Shown here in pieces: positions 11,078 through 22,400 of a stretch of DNA of 64,000 nt. The notes beneath the pieces are model-generated. The model saw only the letters and a list, made by a program, of their open reading frames with translations. It was not told the DNA's origin and did no database searches. The stretch lies in assembly GCA_002104985.1 (NCBI GenBank), contig MCGO01000013.1:434001-498000 (forward strand), in the 5' to 3' direction. Made by a program: the position numbers and the translations under genes. The DNA comes from Rhizoclosmatium globosum. Lineage: Eukaryota > Chytridiomycota > Chytridiomycetes > Chytridiales > Chytriomycetaceae. Each line of letters begins with the position of its first letter. Positions within the stretch are counted from its first letter, which is position 1.

Positions 11078-12916
11078 TTATTTTCTAGGTACGCGCTTGA
11101 TAATTGTGGGAAGAGGCGAATATGAAACCGTTGTGAGACCTGGCCTCTCTGTTACTTGTGCTGAAACCTCTGTCAACGTTAGAGATGCCAAACACGCTGT
11201 ATTTGATTGAGTTATTGCCGTTTTTGGACTTGCTAGTGTAGTTGACGAAGTAGTATACGACGAAATCTGCGAGTTTCTCGAAACAGTACTTTGAAAAATA
11301 CCCGAGCTGAATATGGATGCAATAAATAAAGTAGTAGTTTCTGTTGAATTGATTGTTGGGCTCATTCTCCATGAAGATGTTGAAGTTGGCGAAGTTGAAG
11401 CGATAGTGGAGGTCAAAGAAGTGATAGTAAGTGTGTCAAAAGTCTTTTCCATAGAGGTTAGTGAACTGACTATTGCATCAGTTTGGTTAAACCGTTTTGA
11501 AACTGTATCCAACGACGTTGTTTGTGTTTGAGAATTTGAGTCAGACTTCGATAGAGTTGGTTTGGTGGTGATAAATGATCGTGAGGTATCACCAGATGTG
11601 AAAGATACGTATGAAGTCGTTGTGGTTTGCAATTTTCTAGTTTCTGTTGTTTGACTTTCCTCGACCTTGACTGTAGCTTCTAAAACTGTAACAGTTTTAG
11701 TTGCCGATACTGTCCGCTTCTTGGTGCTTTCAGCAATGACTATATCTTTTGGGAGTTGGGTCACACACTGTATGAAAAAGAATATCAGTTCAGCAAAGTG
11801 CAAAATGACAGCAGTAAACCTTTTTCATTATATTGCTCCAAAGCTGCTGCGTAGTGTATGTAGTTCCATCCGTGTCTTGCAGTTTGCCATGAATCCCATT
11901 GCAGATATCTGCGATTTCACCACCTGCAAAATTAGTACTTGGCTTTGCATACCAACCCAGTGGATATCGAAACGACGTGGCTAAGCCTGCTGCCGCGTCT
12001 GTGATAGCCTCCGCGGCCTGTAATCCAACTTAAAAATCAAAGCAGACAATCGATGAACTTATTTACTTCGTGAGCAGCGATGCTACACATGTTGTTATAG
12101 ACAGATTGATCCATGCCGCAGTTTCCGTTGCATCCTGCCATACTCAAGTCTGGGAAAACGCCATAGTATAGATATTTGGTTGTATTCGTCAACGAGGAAA
12201 TATCCATGACTCCCTGTTGGCAGTACATTAATATTCAAACTTGTTTTCGATGAAACTGACGTGATATGCGCAAAAGTCTCGACACGATAAAAGGTTTGCT
12301 GTTGTACGTGGTTTGTCAGATATGAGAAAAACAAGGAACAAGGTATTACATTGTGTTGCCTTCATCTGATCATCCAAATAAAGAGCGATATATGTGTTCG
12401 CGTTTGGAGTAATAATCCCCCGTTTGATTAGATTCCTGAAAAACAAGATGTGTGAGTTTCATTAAAGACAGGCAACAAGTATAGGATTTTACGCGAAATA
12501 CGGCTGAATATGTTTCTTGTCATCAGCCGCAACAGTAGTAGGAAGCGATGAATTGAGTTCAACCCTTGTTCCCACCAACTTTCCGTACCCAAGATTCTGA
12601 AGCGGAGAAGAATACTCCACCGCCAACATGTCCATCACAGGAGACCTCACAAAGAATGAATAAAAGTCGTTCATTGTCTTTTGATGCTGCACTTGGCCTT
12701 GGCCAATAAAGATTGTGAAACTATAAGGAGGCGGTGTTGTGTTGTTTTGAGTAACAGCCCAATCAGAATATAATGCGAGTCTCACACTTCAATGTTGGGT
12801 ATAACAGGTCCTCCGAAATACGTAAGTTGAATTTTGGGGGCTGCATCTGCTGGACCAGATTGGACAATATAGGCGGCAAGTTGGATGGCGATGAGGACTC
12901 TCGCAAGAAAGTTCAT
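11078..12916 (-). CDS. Secreted protein with HE-x-x-EA-x-TD motif and Ser/Thr-rich tail
   Basis: About eight exons beginning with a signal peptide (MNFLARVLIAIQLAAYIVQS). The core contains YFGGPVIPNIEV, NDFYSFFVRSPVMDML, CRDFCAYHG, DISSL, a KYLYYGVFPD segment, CGMDQSVYNNMCSIAAHE, then AEAITDAAAGLA, GWY, GEIADICNG and TYTTQQLWSN. These landmarks match, from memory, a secreted fungal/bacterial family of unknown function, loosely similar to phosphate-induced/EXORDIUM proteins. The last ~240 residues (11078-11770) are Ser/Thr-rich and probably heavily O-glycosylated, with no GPI anchor signal. The His-Glu pair is not a full HExxH zinc site. Exons were joined by short GT-AG introns that preserve the frame. 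Confidence 0.7.
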
Positions 12917-13055
12917 TGTTCAGGTAAATTTTTTGGGCATTGTGGATTTTAATGCCATCATTGTACCAACAATGCAGTGTTGGTCTTTATTTGGACTCAT
13001 TGTTGCATCATTGTCCTTAGTAACAAGAAATAAACAGATTGACCTTGCCAGATAT

Positions 13056-13706
13056 TCAACGTGGGGAAGGGCCTTCCAATTCACAAACTCCATTGTGGCA
13101 TTCCAACGCGTCGTCGCAGACAGGCATCGAAATATCATCTCCACAAACACCTCCCAATTTACTCCAAATTCTGCAAATTCCAAGCCCATTCGACGAAGGA
13201 ATATCAAAAGAGCATTTCAACAAGTCATCCGCACATTCAATGTACGGCTGAATGTTTCCTTTACATGGTTCACCCCAATTCGCCTTCGGGCGCACACAAA
13301 CACCATCTTCACAAGCAAAGCCACGTTTACATCCAAATCCATGAGTACCAACGGGAGCACTGGTGGGCCCACATGGCTTTTTGTAGCCGTTGAGTCTTTC
13401 AGCGCAGACCGTGACTGAGCTGTCATATGAGGAGGGCGAGCATAGGTATCCGAGCTCACAGTTTGTATTAGATTTTGGAAGTTCTATAGCTGAGAGGCCG
13501 CATGTTTGGTTCAATGAGCGAGGGAGTTTGGATAAGTTGGCTTCAGAAGTGGGTGTCGCGATGTTTGACGTGACGCCTTCGATGGAAGCTGTTGGCTCGG
13601 CTGTAGCTGCGACGACCTCGGTGAGCTGTGAAGGAGTGAGTACAGCCATGGCACTGGCGAGGGCGAGCCAGAGAGTGATGATGGTCAGAATCAAAGAATG
13701 GTGCAT
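13056..13706 (-). CDS. Secreted cysteine-rich protein 3
   Basis: Single exon. I prefer the Met at 13706 (MHHSLILTIITLWLALASA) because it gives a clean signal peptide; an upstream in-frame Met at 13754 adds 16 residues. A ~55-residue Ser/Thr/Ala linker precedes repeats of the local Cys pattern: TCGLSAIEL..CELGYLCSP, KPCGPTS..GFGCKRGFACEDGVC, GEPCKGNIQ..ECADDLLKC and GVCGDDIS..VCDDALECHNGVC. Clearly paralogous to the proteins at 9574, 10258 and 16129. Divergent from the Sel1 gene starting at 13854. Confidence 0.78.
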   Translation of the reverse strand: MHHSLILTIITLWLALASAMAVLTPSQLTEVVAATAEPTASIEGVTSNIATPTSEANLSKLPRSLNQTCGLSAIELPKSNTNCELGYLCSPSSYDSSVTVCAERLNGYKKPCGPTSAPVGTHGFGCKRGFACEDGVCVRPKANWGEPCKGNIQPYIECADDLLKCSFDIPSSNGLGICRIWSKLGGVCGDDISMPVCDDALECHNGVCELEGPSPR

Positions 13707-13853
13707 TGAAAGAATCCAGCGAAGAATAATTGTCGGGCCGTCAAACTGTGGCATCCAGACATTATCATCTTAATTATTTAATTTATTTTTGATAAACGGT
13801 TAAAAGTTTCAGCAGTGCATGTCCCTTGTGTTTCAATTCAGGTTTCAAACAAA

Positions 13854-16107
13854 ATGACGGCTGGATCCAAGCGAGTGGCAGACGACCACCACCACCACCG
13901 CCACCACGTCGCCACGTCTGATCCAATCGGCGAGTTCCACGTTGCACCCGCCGCAGAGCCGCACTCAGCCACAGCCACAACAACAACGACAACGATTAGA
14001 ACAGGTCCGCACTCAACAAACTCAACAAACTCAACAAACTCGATCGGCAATTCAATCGCTGCGATGCTCGTCGAAGCCGAAAAAGATGCGGGAATCTGCG
14101 TCGAAATGGCCGAGAATCTTTTGTTTGGCTGGAACGGGTTCGGCGTCGACGAGAAGAAGGCCGTGTCGCTGCTCAAGCGGGCCTGCTTCAACCTCGATGG
14201 ACATGTCATGGCAAAGGTGGAGTGCTTGGATACTCTTCTTTTAGACTATGATAGAGAAACTGATTTAGTCAGCAGGCAATCCTCGGATTCTGCTATGAGT
14301 TTGGCCTGGGTGTCGAAGAGGATGCTAAGATGGCTGAAACACTCCATCAATCTGCTGCATTGAAGAGCAACGGTCTCTCTTCTATTCGCATGTCATTTCT
14401 CAGACGTTATGGTCGGCCAAATGTAAAGATTGATCGTTTGGAGGCCGAGGAATGGATCAAACGGGTTGGTGGGATTGATGATGCAGGACTGTGGCTCTCT
14501 GAAGCAGTCGCAAGAGGCTCTGTATCTCCGGCGTTTGCTGCTTCCTGTTATGCTCTCGGCGTTTGCTACCATGATGGCATTGGATTTGCTCGTGACATGC
14601 AGAAAGCTATTGAGCTCTACAGAACAGCAGCTGAGTTGGGACATTCAAGAGCTAAAGGTGTCTTGGCGTATTGCTATGGTGAAGGAATTGGTGTTGACAA
14701 GGTATGTCTATCATCCCATATTCCAACTTTAAGTAACCTGTCGTATCAAACTTGAAGGATGAAGAGCTCGCATTCGTCTTGTACCTTGAAGCTGCAAGTG
14801 ACGGAGATCTTACATCAATGTACAACCTCGCCCATTGTTTTGAAGAAGGCATCGGCGTTGACCAGAGGGATGATGAATTGGCTGTGGAGTGGTACCGTAA
14901 AGCTGCTGCCCTAGGCTCCTGCTATGCCCAAAACAGTCTTGGATTCATGTACGAAGAAGGTGTAGGCGTTACACGAAACGAAGAAAAGGCTGTTTACTGG
15001 TATAAACTCGCTGCGAATCAAGGTATGAATGCTTTCAAACTCAAAATACTGAATCAACAACTGATCACCATCATTCATATTGATATAGGATATCCATGGG
15101 CTCAATGTAACCTCGGCTTCTGTCTCCAAAACGGTCTCGGCTGCGAACCGTCAGAAGAACTCGGCGCTCACTGGTACCAACAAGCCGCCCTCCAAGGGCA
15201 TTCCCGTGCCCAGCATAACCTCGGCCACGCATACCAATACGGCGTCGGTGTTCCCAAGGACGAAGAAATGGCTGTAGAATGGTACAAAAAGTCCGCCGCC
15301 GCTGGAAACGCGTTCGCGATGCATTCTCTCGGATACTGCTACCAAAACGGTATTGGATGCGAAGTAGATGAAGTCGCTGCCGTCAAAATGTATTCCGAGT
15401 CTGCGCACTTTGGACACTCCCCTGCGCAATTGAGTTTAGGTTGTTGTTATCGGTCTGGGACTGGTGTAGATGTAAATGAGGTTCTTGCGTACAAGTGGAT
15501 CAAGTTGAGTGCGAAAGGGGGGAACGATCTTGCACAGAATACGTTAGGACATTTGTACGAGGATGGGATAGGAACACGAAGAAATATTAAGAAGGCAGTT
15601 TATTGGTATAGAGAGAGTACGGAGCAAGGGAATGCATGGTGAGTTGGTCTATTTGAGGTCTATCAACGTGATCTAATCCACAATCTATTCAGGGCAATGA
15701 CAAACCTAGCCATGATTTATTTAGAAGGCGGATCAGGAATCAAACAACGCCCCAAGGAAGCATACAGACTTTTCCGCATGGCGGCGGAAAAAGACCACGT
15801 TCGTGCGCAAGCAAAACTTGCCGACTGTCTCATGAACGGTACCGGCTGTCGACAAAATCCAGATGAAGCTTTCGAATGGTACTCTACAGCAGCAGAAGGA
15901 GGATCTGTGAAGGCCATGTTTGCCGTTGGCCAGTGTTACGAGACAGGACAAGGAACTGACAGCGATTTGGAGAAAGCGATTGAATTTTTTTCAAAAGCAG
16001 CGTCATATGGCGACGAATCAGCTTCAATTCGGTTGATTGCTTTAATTGCGAATCCGTCTCTTGTCGATGGAATGTTTGAGCACGGGTATATCGCACCAGC
16101 AGCCTAG
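13854..16107 (+). CDS. Sel1-like repeat (SLR) protein
   Basis: Five exons. The introns at about 14217-14270, 14701-14758, 15023-15090 and 15641-15692 keep one frame. After a His-rich and Thr-rich low-complexity N-terminus, the rest (over 600 residues) consists of at least twelve Sel1 repeats of the form A-x-x-x-L-G-x-C-Y-x-x-G-x-G-V-x-x-D-x-x-x-A-x-x-W-Y-x-x-A-A. Sel1 proteins are scaffolds. Fungal members include the chitin synthase activator Chs4/Skt5 and Hrd3 of ER-associated degradation. No signal peptide or membrane segment is seen and there is no C-terminal prenylation box, so neither assignment is supported. ATG at 13854 is chosen as the first ATG in frame. Confidence 0.85.
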
Positions 16108-16128
16108 ATTACCTCGTTCTTTATAGTT

Positions 16129-16745
16129 TTAGCAGCAGATTACACGAGTAAATAAACATGCATCTTTCATTTTACAATGTTTGACGCAAGTACCATTCGA
16201 ACATCCAAATTCCATTGCACAATACGGAGCAACAGGTCTTCCATGGTACCCAATTCCGCAAGATTCTCCCTTCTTGCTCGCCTTCTCTTGGCATGAGAAA
16301 CTGGGTGATTCAACTCCAGTTCCAGTTCGTGCACATTCCAAACCTGTCAATATTATTCAGGTTTGCACACCTTCAAAAATTGGTATCACGCACCTGAATC
16401 ACAAATCGGCATATTCGTATACGGCCCACAAGTTTGCTGCAAACCACTGACAGGTCGACAAACAGAATTCGTACATTTCAAGCCATCCAAACAGAAGGGC
16501 GGGTAAAACCGACGACGGCGTAATGGCCCACACGGTTCTCCTACATTACTGGCGGCAAGTTGGCATGATGAGCGAGATGGTGTTGTTGCACAGATGAGTG
16601 GCGTTTGACAGGTGGCAGCGTTTGAGGAATCAGTGTGTCCACACGCGTATCCGATGTTAGTGGGTGATTTTGATTCAGAGAAGGGCATTGCGTGCAGGTG
16701 AAGAATGAAGGTCGTCAGACATATCGTGAAGATTTCAGAAAACAT
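16129..16745 (-). CDS. Secreted cysteine-rich protein 4
   Basis: Two exons (16745 to about 16390, then about 16345 to 16129). Signal peptide MFSEIFTICLTTFILHLHA. The mature part repeats the family pattern: YACGHTDSS..CQTPLIC, EPCGPLRR..FCLDGLKCTNSVC, QTCGPYTN..ICDSG, and in exon 2 LECARTG..CQEKAS and GESCGIG..YCAMEFGCSNGTC. The end is Cys-rich (CKMKDACLFTRVICC), which is unusual within the family. Located just downstream of and convergent with the Sel1 gene. Confidence 0.75.
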
Positions 16746-16809
16746 TTTTGTGTTGATGGGTTTTCAGGTTCTACATTATTTGCTTTTTATTCACTCTCAA
16801 GCCTGTATA

Positions 16810-17946
16810 TTATACACTCCAACCTTCAGGAGGGATAAAACTATACGTGAGGCACTTGTTTCCATTCAGTTTGCAAGTCTCCAACTCCAATGTGCTCCAC
16901 TCCATCGGAACTGGGCCTTCCAGCTCGTTTTGATATAAAAGTAAGTGCTGTAATGATCGAATACGTCCCAGTGATGATGGTATACCACCAACAAGGTGAC
17001 ATCGAGAAAGGTCCAGTGTGGTAAGACGTGAAAGGTTGCTCAACTCCTCAATCAAGACACTCGGGCAAGTCGGATTGATTCCAAGATCCAAGACTAATGT
17101 AATCAAATTTCTCAGGTTTCCAATTTCGAGTGGTATTGGACCCATTACACTAGTGCCGTAAATGACGAGTTTCTCGAGCAAAACAAGATTACCCAGTTCC
17201 GCTGGGAGCGTTCCACAAAGACCATCGTTGTCATATAGCTCCAAGATAGTCAAATTGGCAAGATTCCCAATTGCAAGTGGAATTTCTCCTTCCAATGAGT
17301 TGGTGGAAAGATCAAGTAGTTTAAGGGAGGTCATACGTCCAATTTCGTCAGGTATCGGACCAATCAAAGAGCAACACATCCAATCCAATTCAACTAAATC
17401 TCGGAGCTCAAGTAGCCATGGAATCGGAATCGGCTTATCGAACGGTTGGAGCCACCATAACCTTGAGTATTTAGTCAATATCATTCGTGCATATTCGGTT
17501 TGATAAGAGGCAGGCGCTCCAAAGAAGATGATATCATATTGATCTGCATCTGTGGATGTATCTTGGAAACAATCCACTGGCTGCGGCACAAAACGAGCGA
17601 TGTTCAATGCAGCGAATCTCGTTGAACTCAACAGATCCCTAAACGATTTCGAGAGTCCCCTCAGTTTCCAGACTTCCTGTGGGTGGATCCAACTCATGAT
17701 TTCACACACAACGTCTTTCGGAAGGCTGGTCAGTTGGGTGTAATGCTTCTTTGTCGAATTGCACAGTTTCTTTATCTCTTGCATCATTTGGTGGTGGTTG
17801 TGGGCTGTTGTTGCTTTGAGGGTGTCGTAGCTTGTTTGGAGAGTGGCGAGGGAGTGTTTCACGGATGCTAGTTCGGAAAGGGCTACGTGGAGAAGGCTTA
17901 TGACGTCAGTTATCGAGGGATCTATCTTGATAGAAGAGCACATCAT
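16810..17946 (-). CDS. F-box/plant-type LRR protein with coiled-coil N-terminus
   Basis: Single exon, 378 residues. Residues ~10-65 form a predicted coiled coil (heptad-like Leu/Ala around ISLLHVALSELASVKHSL). The F-box lies at ~71-115 (LTSLPKDVVCEIMSWIHPQEVWKLRGLSKSF). Between F-box and LRRs is the family motif APASYQTEYAR. Five or six LRRs of the LxGxIPxEIGxL class follow (~185-355), then a C-terminal block with LETCKLNGN..LTYSFIPPEGW. Predicted SCF substrate receptor by architecture only. Paralogous to the adjacent gene at 18277-19408 in the same orientation. Confidence 0.82.
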   Translation of the reverse strand: MMCSSIKIDPSITDVISLLHVALSELASVKHSLATLQTSYDTLKATTAHNHHQMMQEIKKLCNSTKKHYTQLTSLPKDVVCEIMSWIHPQEVWKLRGLSKSFRDLLSSTRFAALNIARFVPQPVDCFQDTSTDADQYDIIFFGAPASYQTEYARMILTKYSRLWWLQPFDKPIPIPWLLELRDLVELDWMCCSLIGPIPDEIGRMTSLKLLDLSTNSLEGEIPLAIGNLANLTILELYDNDGLCGTLPAELGNLVLLEKLVIYGTSVMGPIPLEIGNLRNLITLVLDLGINPTCPSVLIEELSNLSRLTTLDLSRCHLVGGIPSSLGRIRSLQHLLLYQNELEGPVPMEWSTLELETCKLNGNKCLTYSFIPPEGWSV

Positions 17947-18276
17947 CTTGATTCGAGCTTGTGTATGAAGTTTGCGAAATCTTGCTGTTTCCTTCCAAAC
18001 TAGATTTATTCACATGTAGAGTTACGCGACTGCAATTATTTACTGTAAGTCGACATTTATATCCTTTAACGACCAGGAGCTGAGGAGCATTTCATGGAAA
18101 TATGTGTCCACTATTTAGTATTGATGGTTTTGAGAGAACTCTGTAAGCGACATTCGGATCGGAGACATTCTTCCAGCATTGCTGTTTTAAAACTAGGTAG
18201 TCATAGTCATTTGAAGTATGATTGGATATGGGCTCATCCTTTGTTAGTTTTATGATTTACTTGTTTATTTACACAA
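17947..18276. other. Intergenic, AT-rich
   Basis: 330 bp between two same-strand LRR paralogues. It should contain the promoter of the 16810-17946 gene and the 3' end of the upstream one. No open frame or RNA gene recognised. Confidence 0.5.
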
Positions 18277-19408
18277 TTAAATTACCCAATGATCAGGACA
18301 TTGAAAGGAAACATGAATCCATCATTTTTAGATAAATCACAAGTCTCAAAGTTTCTGGTCCCCCACTCAATTGGAAGCGGGCCACTTAATCTGTTAGCGT
18401 GTAGAGCAAGATTTGTCAATGACGTTAAATTGCCATATTCAGCAGGTATTGTACCAATTAGACTGCACGACGAAAGTCGAAGTACTTTGAGGTTCGACAG
18501 ATTTCCCAGTTCTGGAGGTAATTTGTCCCGTCCAAATGGTCCTTCGTCAAGTCCCAAAACCAAGAATTCAAGTAAAATTAAGTTTCCAATATCCGCTGGA
18601 ATGGGACCAGTTATTCTTGTACCATAAATAGCCAAACTCCTCAGTGAAACCAGCCTGCCAAGTTCAGCTGGAAGACATCCCCAAATCCCTCCGTTAAATG
18701 AAAGGTCTAGAAATGTTAAATTTGAAAGATTCCATAGCGAGACTGGAAGTTCTCCTGACAGCGCATTTAATGACAGATTAAGTTGCTGAAGACTTGAAGA
18801 CTTCCAATTTCTTCAGGAATCGGACCAACGAGGCTGCATTCATCCCACTCCAATCGCTCAAGGTTTGTGAGGTGAGGAAACCATGAAGCTGGAATCTCCA
18901 CTTCAGCACGAATTTCGCGTAACCAAATCAACTTGATAAAATGAGTCAAGTTTTTTCGAGCGTATTCAGATTGATAGGATACTGGTGAGTGAAAGGACAG
19001 CATATCCCAGCAAGTGGGAGCCCAAGAGAAATCGACTGAATAATCTGGAATTGGGGCAAAGCGATTCAAATTCAAAGCAGCAAATCTTGATGAGCTTATG
19101 AGTTCATTGAACGATTTGGATAACTTGCGGAACTGCCACACGTCGTATGGAAAAATCCAGCTCATGATTTGAGCCACAACCTCTTGAGGCATACTAGTCA
19201 GTTTGGTGTAATGTTTCTTTGTTGGATTGCGGAGCTTTTCGATCTCTTTTAGAGTTTGCTGATGGCTCTGGTTTATCGAGGCTTTGAGGGATTCATGGCT
19301 GGATTGAAGGGCAGCCAGGAAGTGTTTGACTTCTGCCAGTTCTGCAAGCGTTGTTCGAAGGAGACTGACAACATCGGCAATGGAATGTTCACTGGTTTTT
19401 GAATACAT
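18277..19408 (-). pseudogene. F-box/LRR gene with two frame breaks
   Basis: Start at 19408 (MYSKTSEHS). The order is coiled coil (VVSLLRTTLAELAEVKHFL), F-box (LTSMPQEVVAQIMSWIFP), motif SPVSYQSEYAR, then LRRs. The frame breaks near 18800, inside an LRR: a single missing A in CAAGTCTTC would restore EIGSLQSLQQLNL, which fits the repeat length. It breaks again near 18297, where one extra C would restore the family ending NVPDHWVI with a stop at 18277. Otherwise the repeats are well conserved. Because both breaks look like one missing base, this may be an intact gene with assembly errors rather than a true pseudogene. The start lies 43 bp from the divergent TRAPPC11 start. Confidence 0.6.
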
Positions 19409-19451
19409 TTGTTTTCTATCCAACTTCAACAAGTAACTTGAGTGTACAGTA

Positions 19452-22400
19452 ATGGACACATACCCGCTCGAGTTCACGCTGCACAATACGCCGCTTCTCG
19501 CCGTGACAGGTCTCGTTGAAGCGCGCGAAGCCGATGGAACGAGTGTTGAGGCGTTGATTGAGGCAGCGCTCCTGTCGCGCAATGCATCGTCGTTGTGGGA
19601 GTCGTCCGCCTCGCGCGGCTTCTTTCACGTTGTTTCTCTGCCAAAAGTGCGTTGTTTCGTTTGTGGTGTTCTGTGTTGTTCAGTTGTGCTCATCAATTAA
19701 CCAACAACCAACAACCACCGACACCCAACCAGAACCACGTGTTCCCCACGCGCTCAAAACCATCGCCGCTCTCGCCGCACACGCCCAATTCGCCGCTTCA
19801 CCCAGACGGCCTCGTGACGCCGGCCTGGATCGCGCGCCATCGATCCCAGGCCCCGTGTGTCCTTGTCGCCGTTGCGCGCTTCGCCTCAACTTCAACTTCA
19901 ACTTCAACTTCAAATGCCGCAAAAGACGACGACGCTCTCATCATCGACAAAATAAAGTCTCTCAGAAAAGTGGCCGCTGATCGGTCCGCGAAACTCGCTG
20001 TTGCCCTCATTCTCGATGCCCAGCCAAACGAGCGCGAACACAGAATTCAGGCGCTGCGGAGAGCGTGTGCCCTCGACTCAAAAAATGCATTGTTTGTGTT
20101 TCCACCGAATGCAGACATTGGCGAGTTTGTGAATGGATTGCAGAGGCATCTCTATGAACACGCTGTCGCATATTACAGAGAACATGGACGCAGAATCAAA
20201 AAGAAGAAGGCGAAAGTAGGCTCAGGTCCCTTGGGAGTCTCTTCTAGACTGCCACCGCCTCCTGCTGCTGTTAATCTCATGGATGCCGACATTGCTCCTC
20301 CAACTCCTCAACCCCTTTCTCCTCTCGGCTGGTCTGTAAGATACGACTACAAACTCGCTGTATTTGCAGAATTCAGACAAGATTTGGAGACTGCCATCAA
20401 ACATTATGAAGATTGTTATTCTGGTCTCATGGATCTCTTTTGGAGTACTCTTGGCCTTGGATCTTTTGTTGGAGGAAATGGTGCTGAATTATTGACGCCA
20501 TTCTCAAAAAGATGGGTGGAAGCCAAAGTATTGGCGGACTGTGTTTCCATCAAGGTAACACTCTTCGATGCAGAACCTAAATGTCATATTAAACACACAT
20601 TTTTATCCAGATTTGTAAGCTCTACCTGTACGCGGACACTCCGTTACCTGCTCTCCAGCAGCATCAAAAGCACCTCAACAATTTCAAATGCTTGCCAGAG
20701 TTTGCTGGGGACTTGAGTACAGGAACAGCACCTTCTCTTACTGTTCCAGGTCTCCGAAATTACGCAGCAGCAGTCCCTGGAAATGGATCCTTTGAGTATT
20801 GGGCCTGGGTTTCCAAGCAGTATGTCCCTCTTCCTCATCAACAAATCACCTAACCATCTATAGATGTCGCGTCTTTGGTGAATTAATCGAGATTGCGACC
20901 AAAATCGGTCTCCGCCTCCCATTCCCACCTCCACTCTCTGCACCGCCTCTCCCAACCTCAACAACCCAATCCATTGATCCAACTCCCCTCACTCAAGGCT
21001 CCACAACCCCCTCTGCTGTCATCCAACACGCCGGATATTACTACTACATGTCCGCCTCCGCCGCCGAAGAGCGCTGGACCCGCTTCAAACTAATAGACGA
21101 ACGCTTCCGAAAAGTACCCCCATTAGACACAACCTCCCCACGCGCCCAATCCGAACTCCACTGCCTCGCCACCGAACGATCCCTCGACCACACAGCCCAC
21201 ACAATCGAACTCCTCACCAAATCATACGAACAATTCAAACGCGCCAAATCCGGGCGAATGACGCTCTTCCTCGCCGCCGAAATCGCACGCGTGTATGAAT
21301 CCGCGGGCAAGAGTGAAATGGCGCTTAAATTCTTTGAGAGGATTGGGAAAACGTATCGGAAGGAGAATTGGCCGAGTGTGCTTGCTGTGATACTTGGGTT
21401 GAGTGTTGGATGTGCGAGAAAGATTGGGAGGGTTGGAGCGGTTGTTGAAGGGCTTGTTGAGCTTTTGAGTGAGCATATTACGGGGGTGAAGGAACATCGT
21501 GTTGTGGTTTGGCAAGAGCTTATGAGTGTTTTGAAAGGTGTTCCTGGTTCTATTCCGTGGAAAAATCTGTGACTGTGATTGATGTGGATAAGGTGAATGG
21601 GTTTATGGGCTGTAGTGTGCAGTTTTTTAAGCCGAACGCGTATGTTCGACAAGGAGTGAGGTTTCAAGTTACGTTGTTCCCGCAGGGTGGGGAAGACGGA
21701 TGGCCAGTTGAATTCACTGCTTCGAAAGTTCGAGTTTTGTTCTCCAATGGGCGTTTGGATAATTTGTGGGTTCATGATGACTCTGCCACAAGTACTAGAA
21801 CTGGCAAAGTTTCCTATGTGGATTGCTCGAGCACAGTTCGCGAAGTAGATCCAGACTCCAAATCTGGGGATACACCAACAACTGTAAAGAAACTCAGTAA
21901 GGCGAAGGGAGACCTTCTTATGGTTCCTGGAATCAAGAAAGTCATTGAAGGACAAGTCATTCCTACTGAAAGTGAAGATTTGAAGATTGTTGGAGTGATG
22001 GTTTACATTGAGCAGGATGTTGGGGTTGTTTGCATGCACTACAAAATCGGGGAAAGACATGAAGATAGCGGAGTTCGAAGAAAGTGGTATTCTGTCAGTG
22101 AGCCAAAGCCTCGATTCACTATGTTGGAAGGACACGGAGAATTGTCAACAATTCGTGTAATTCAACGTCAACCAAGGTTGATCTTGAGCCTTGTGGATCA
22201 CGCGGCACCTGTCTTGTTGGATGAAACATATGCAGTTACTTTGGAGTTGTCGAATGAAGAACCCGAGGATTTGGAAGGCACTGTCGAAATTGACTTCAAG
22301 AGCTCTGTGTCCATGGAGAGTTTTGGTAAGTTTCAGGCCTGTAATTGACTTGTTAATTTAACACTACCAATGAAGACAGAACAAGTCAAATCGCGAAGGA

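Noticed and set aside
11990..12130. Zinc metalloprotease call for the secreted protein at 11078-12916
   Set aside because: The motif is H-E-A-A-E-A after splicing. It lacks the second His of HExxH, so protease function is not supported.
18788..18803. Apparent 8-bp tandem duplication (GAAGACTT twice) as the cause of the LRR frame break
   Set aside because: Removing one copy leaves the repeat three residues short. One missing A instead restores the exact LRR length, so a single-base loss fits better.
21044..22135. 363-residue open frame antisense to TRAPPC11
   Set aside because: It mirrors the codon pattern of the real gene and is rich in Ser and His without any motif; a shadow of the sense strand.
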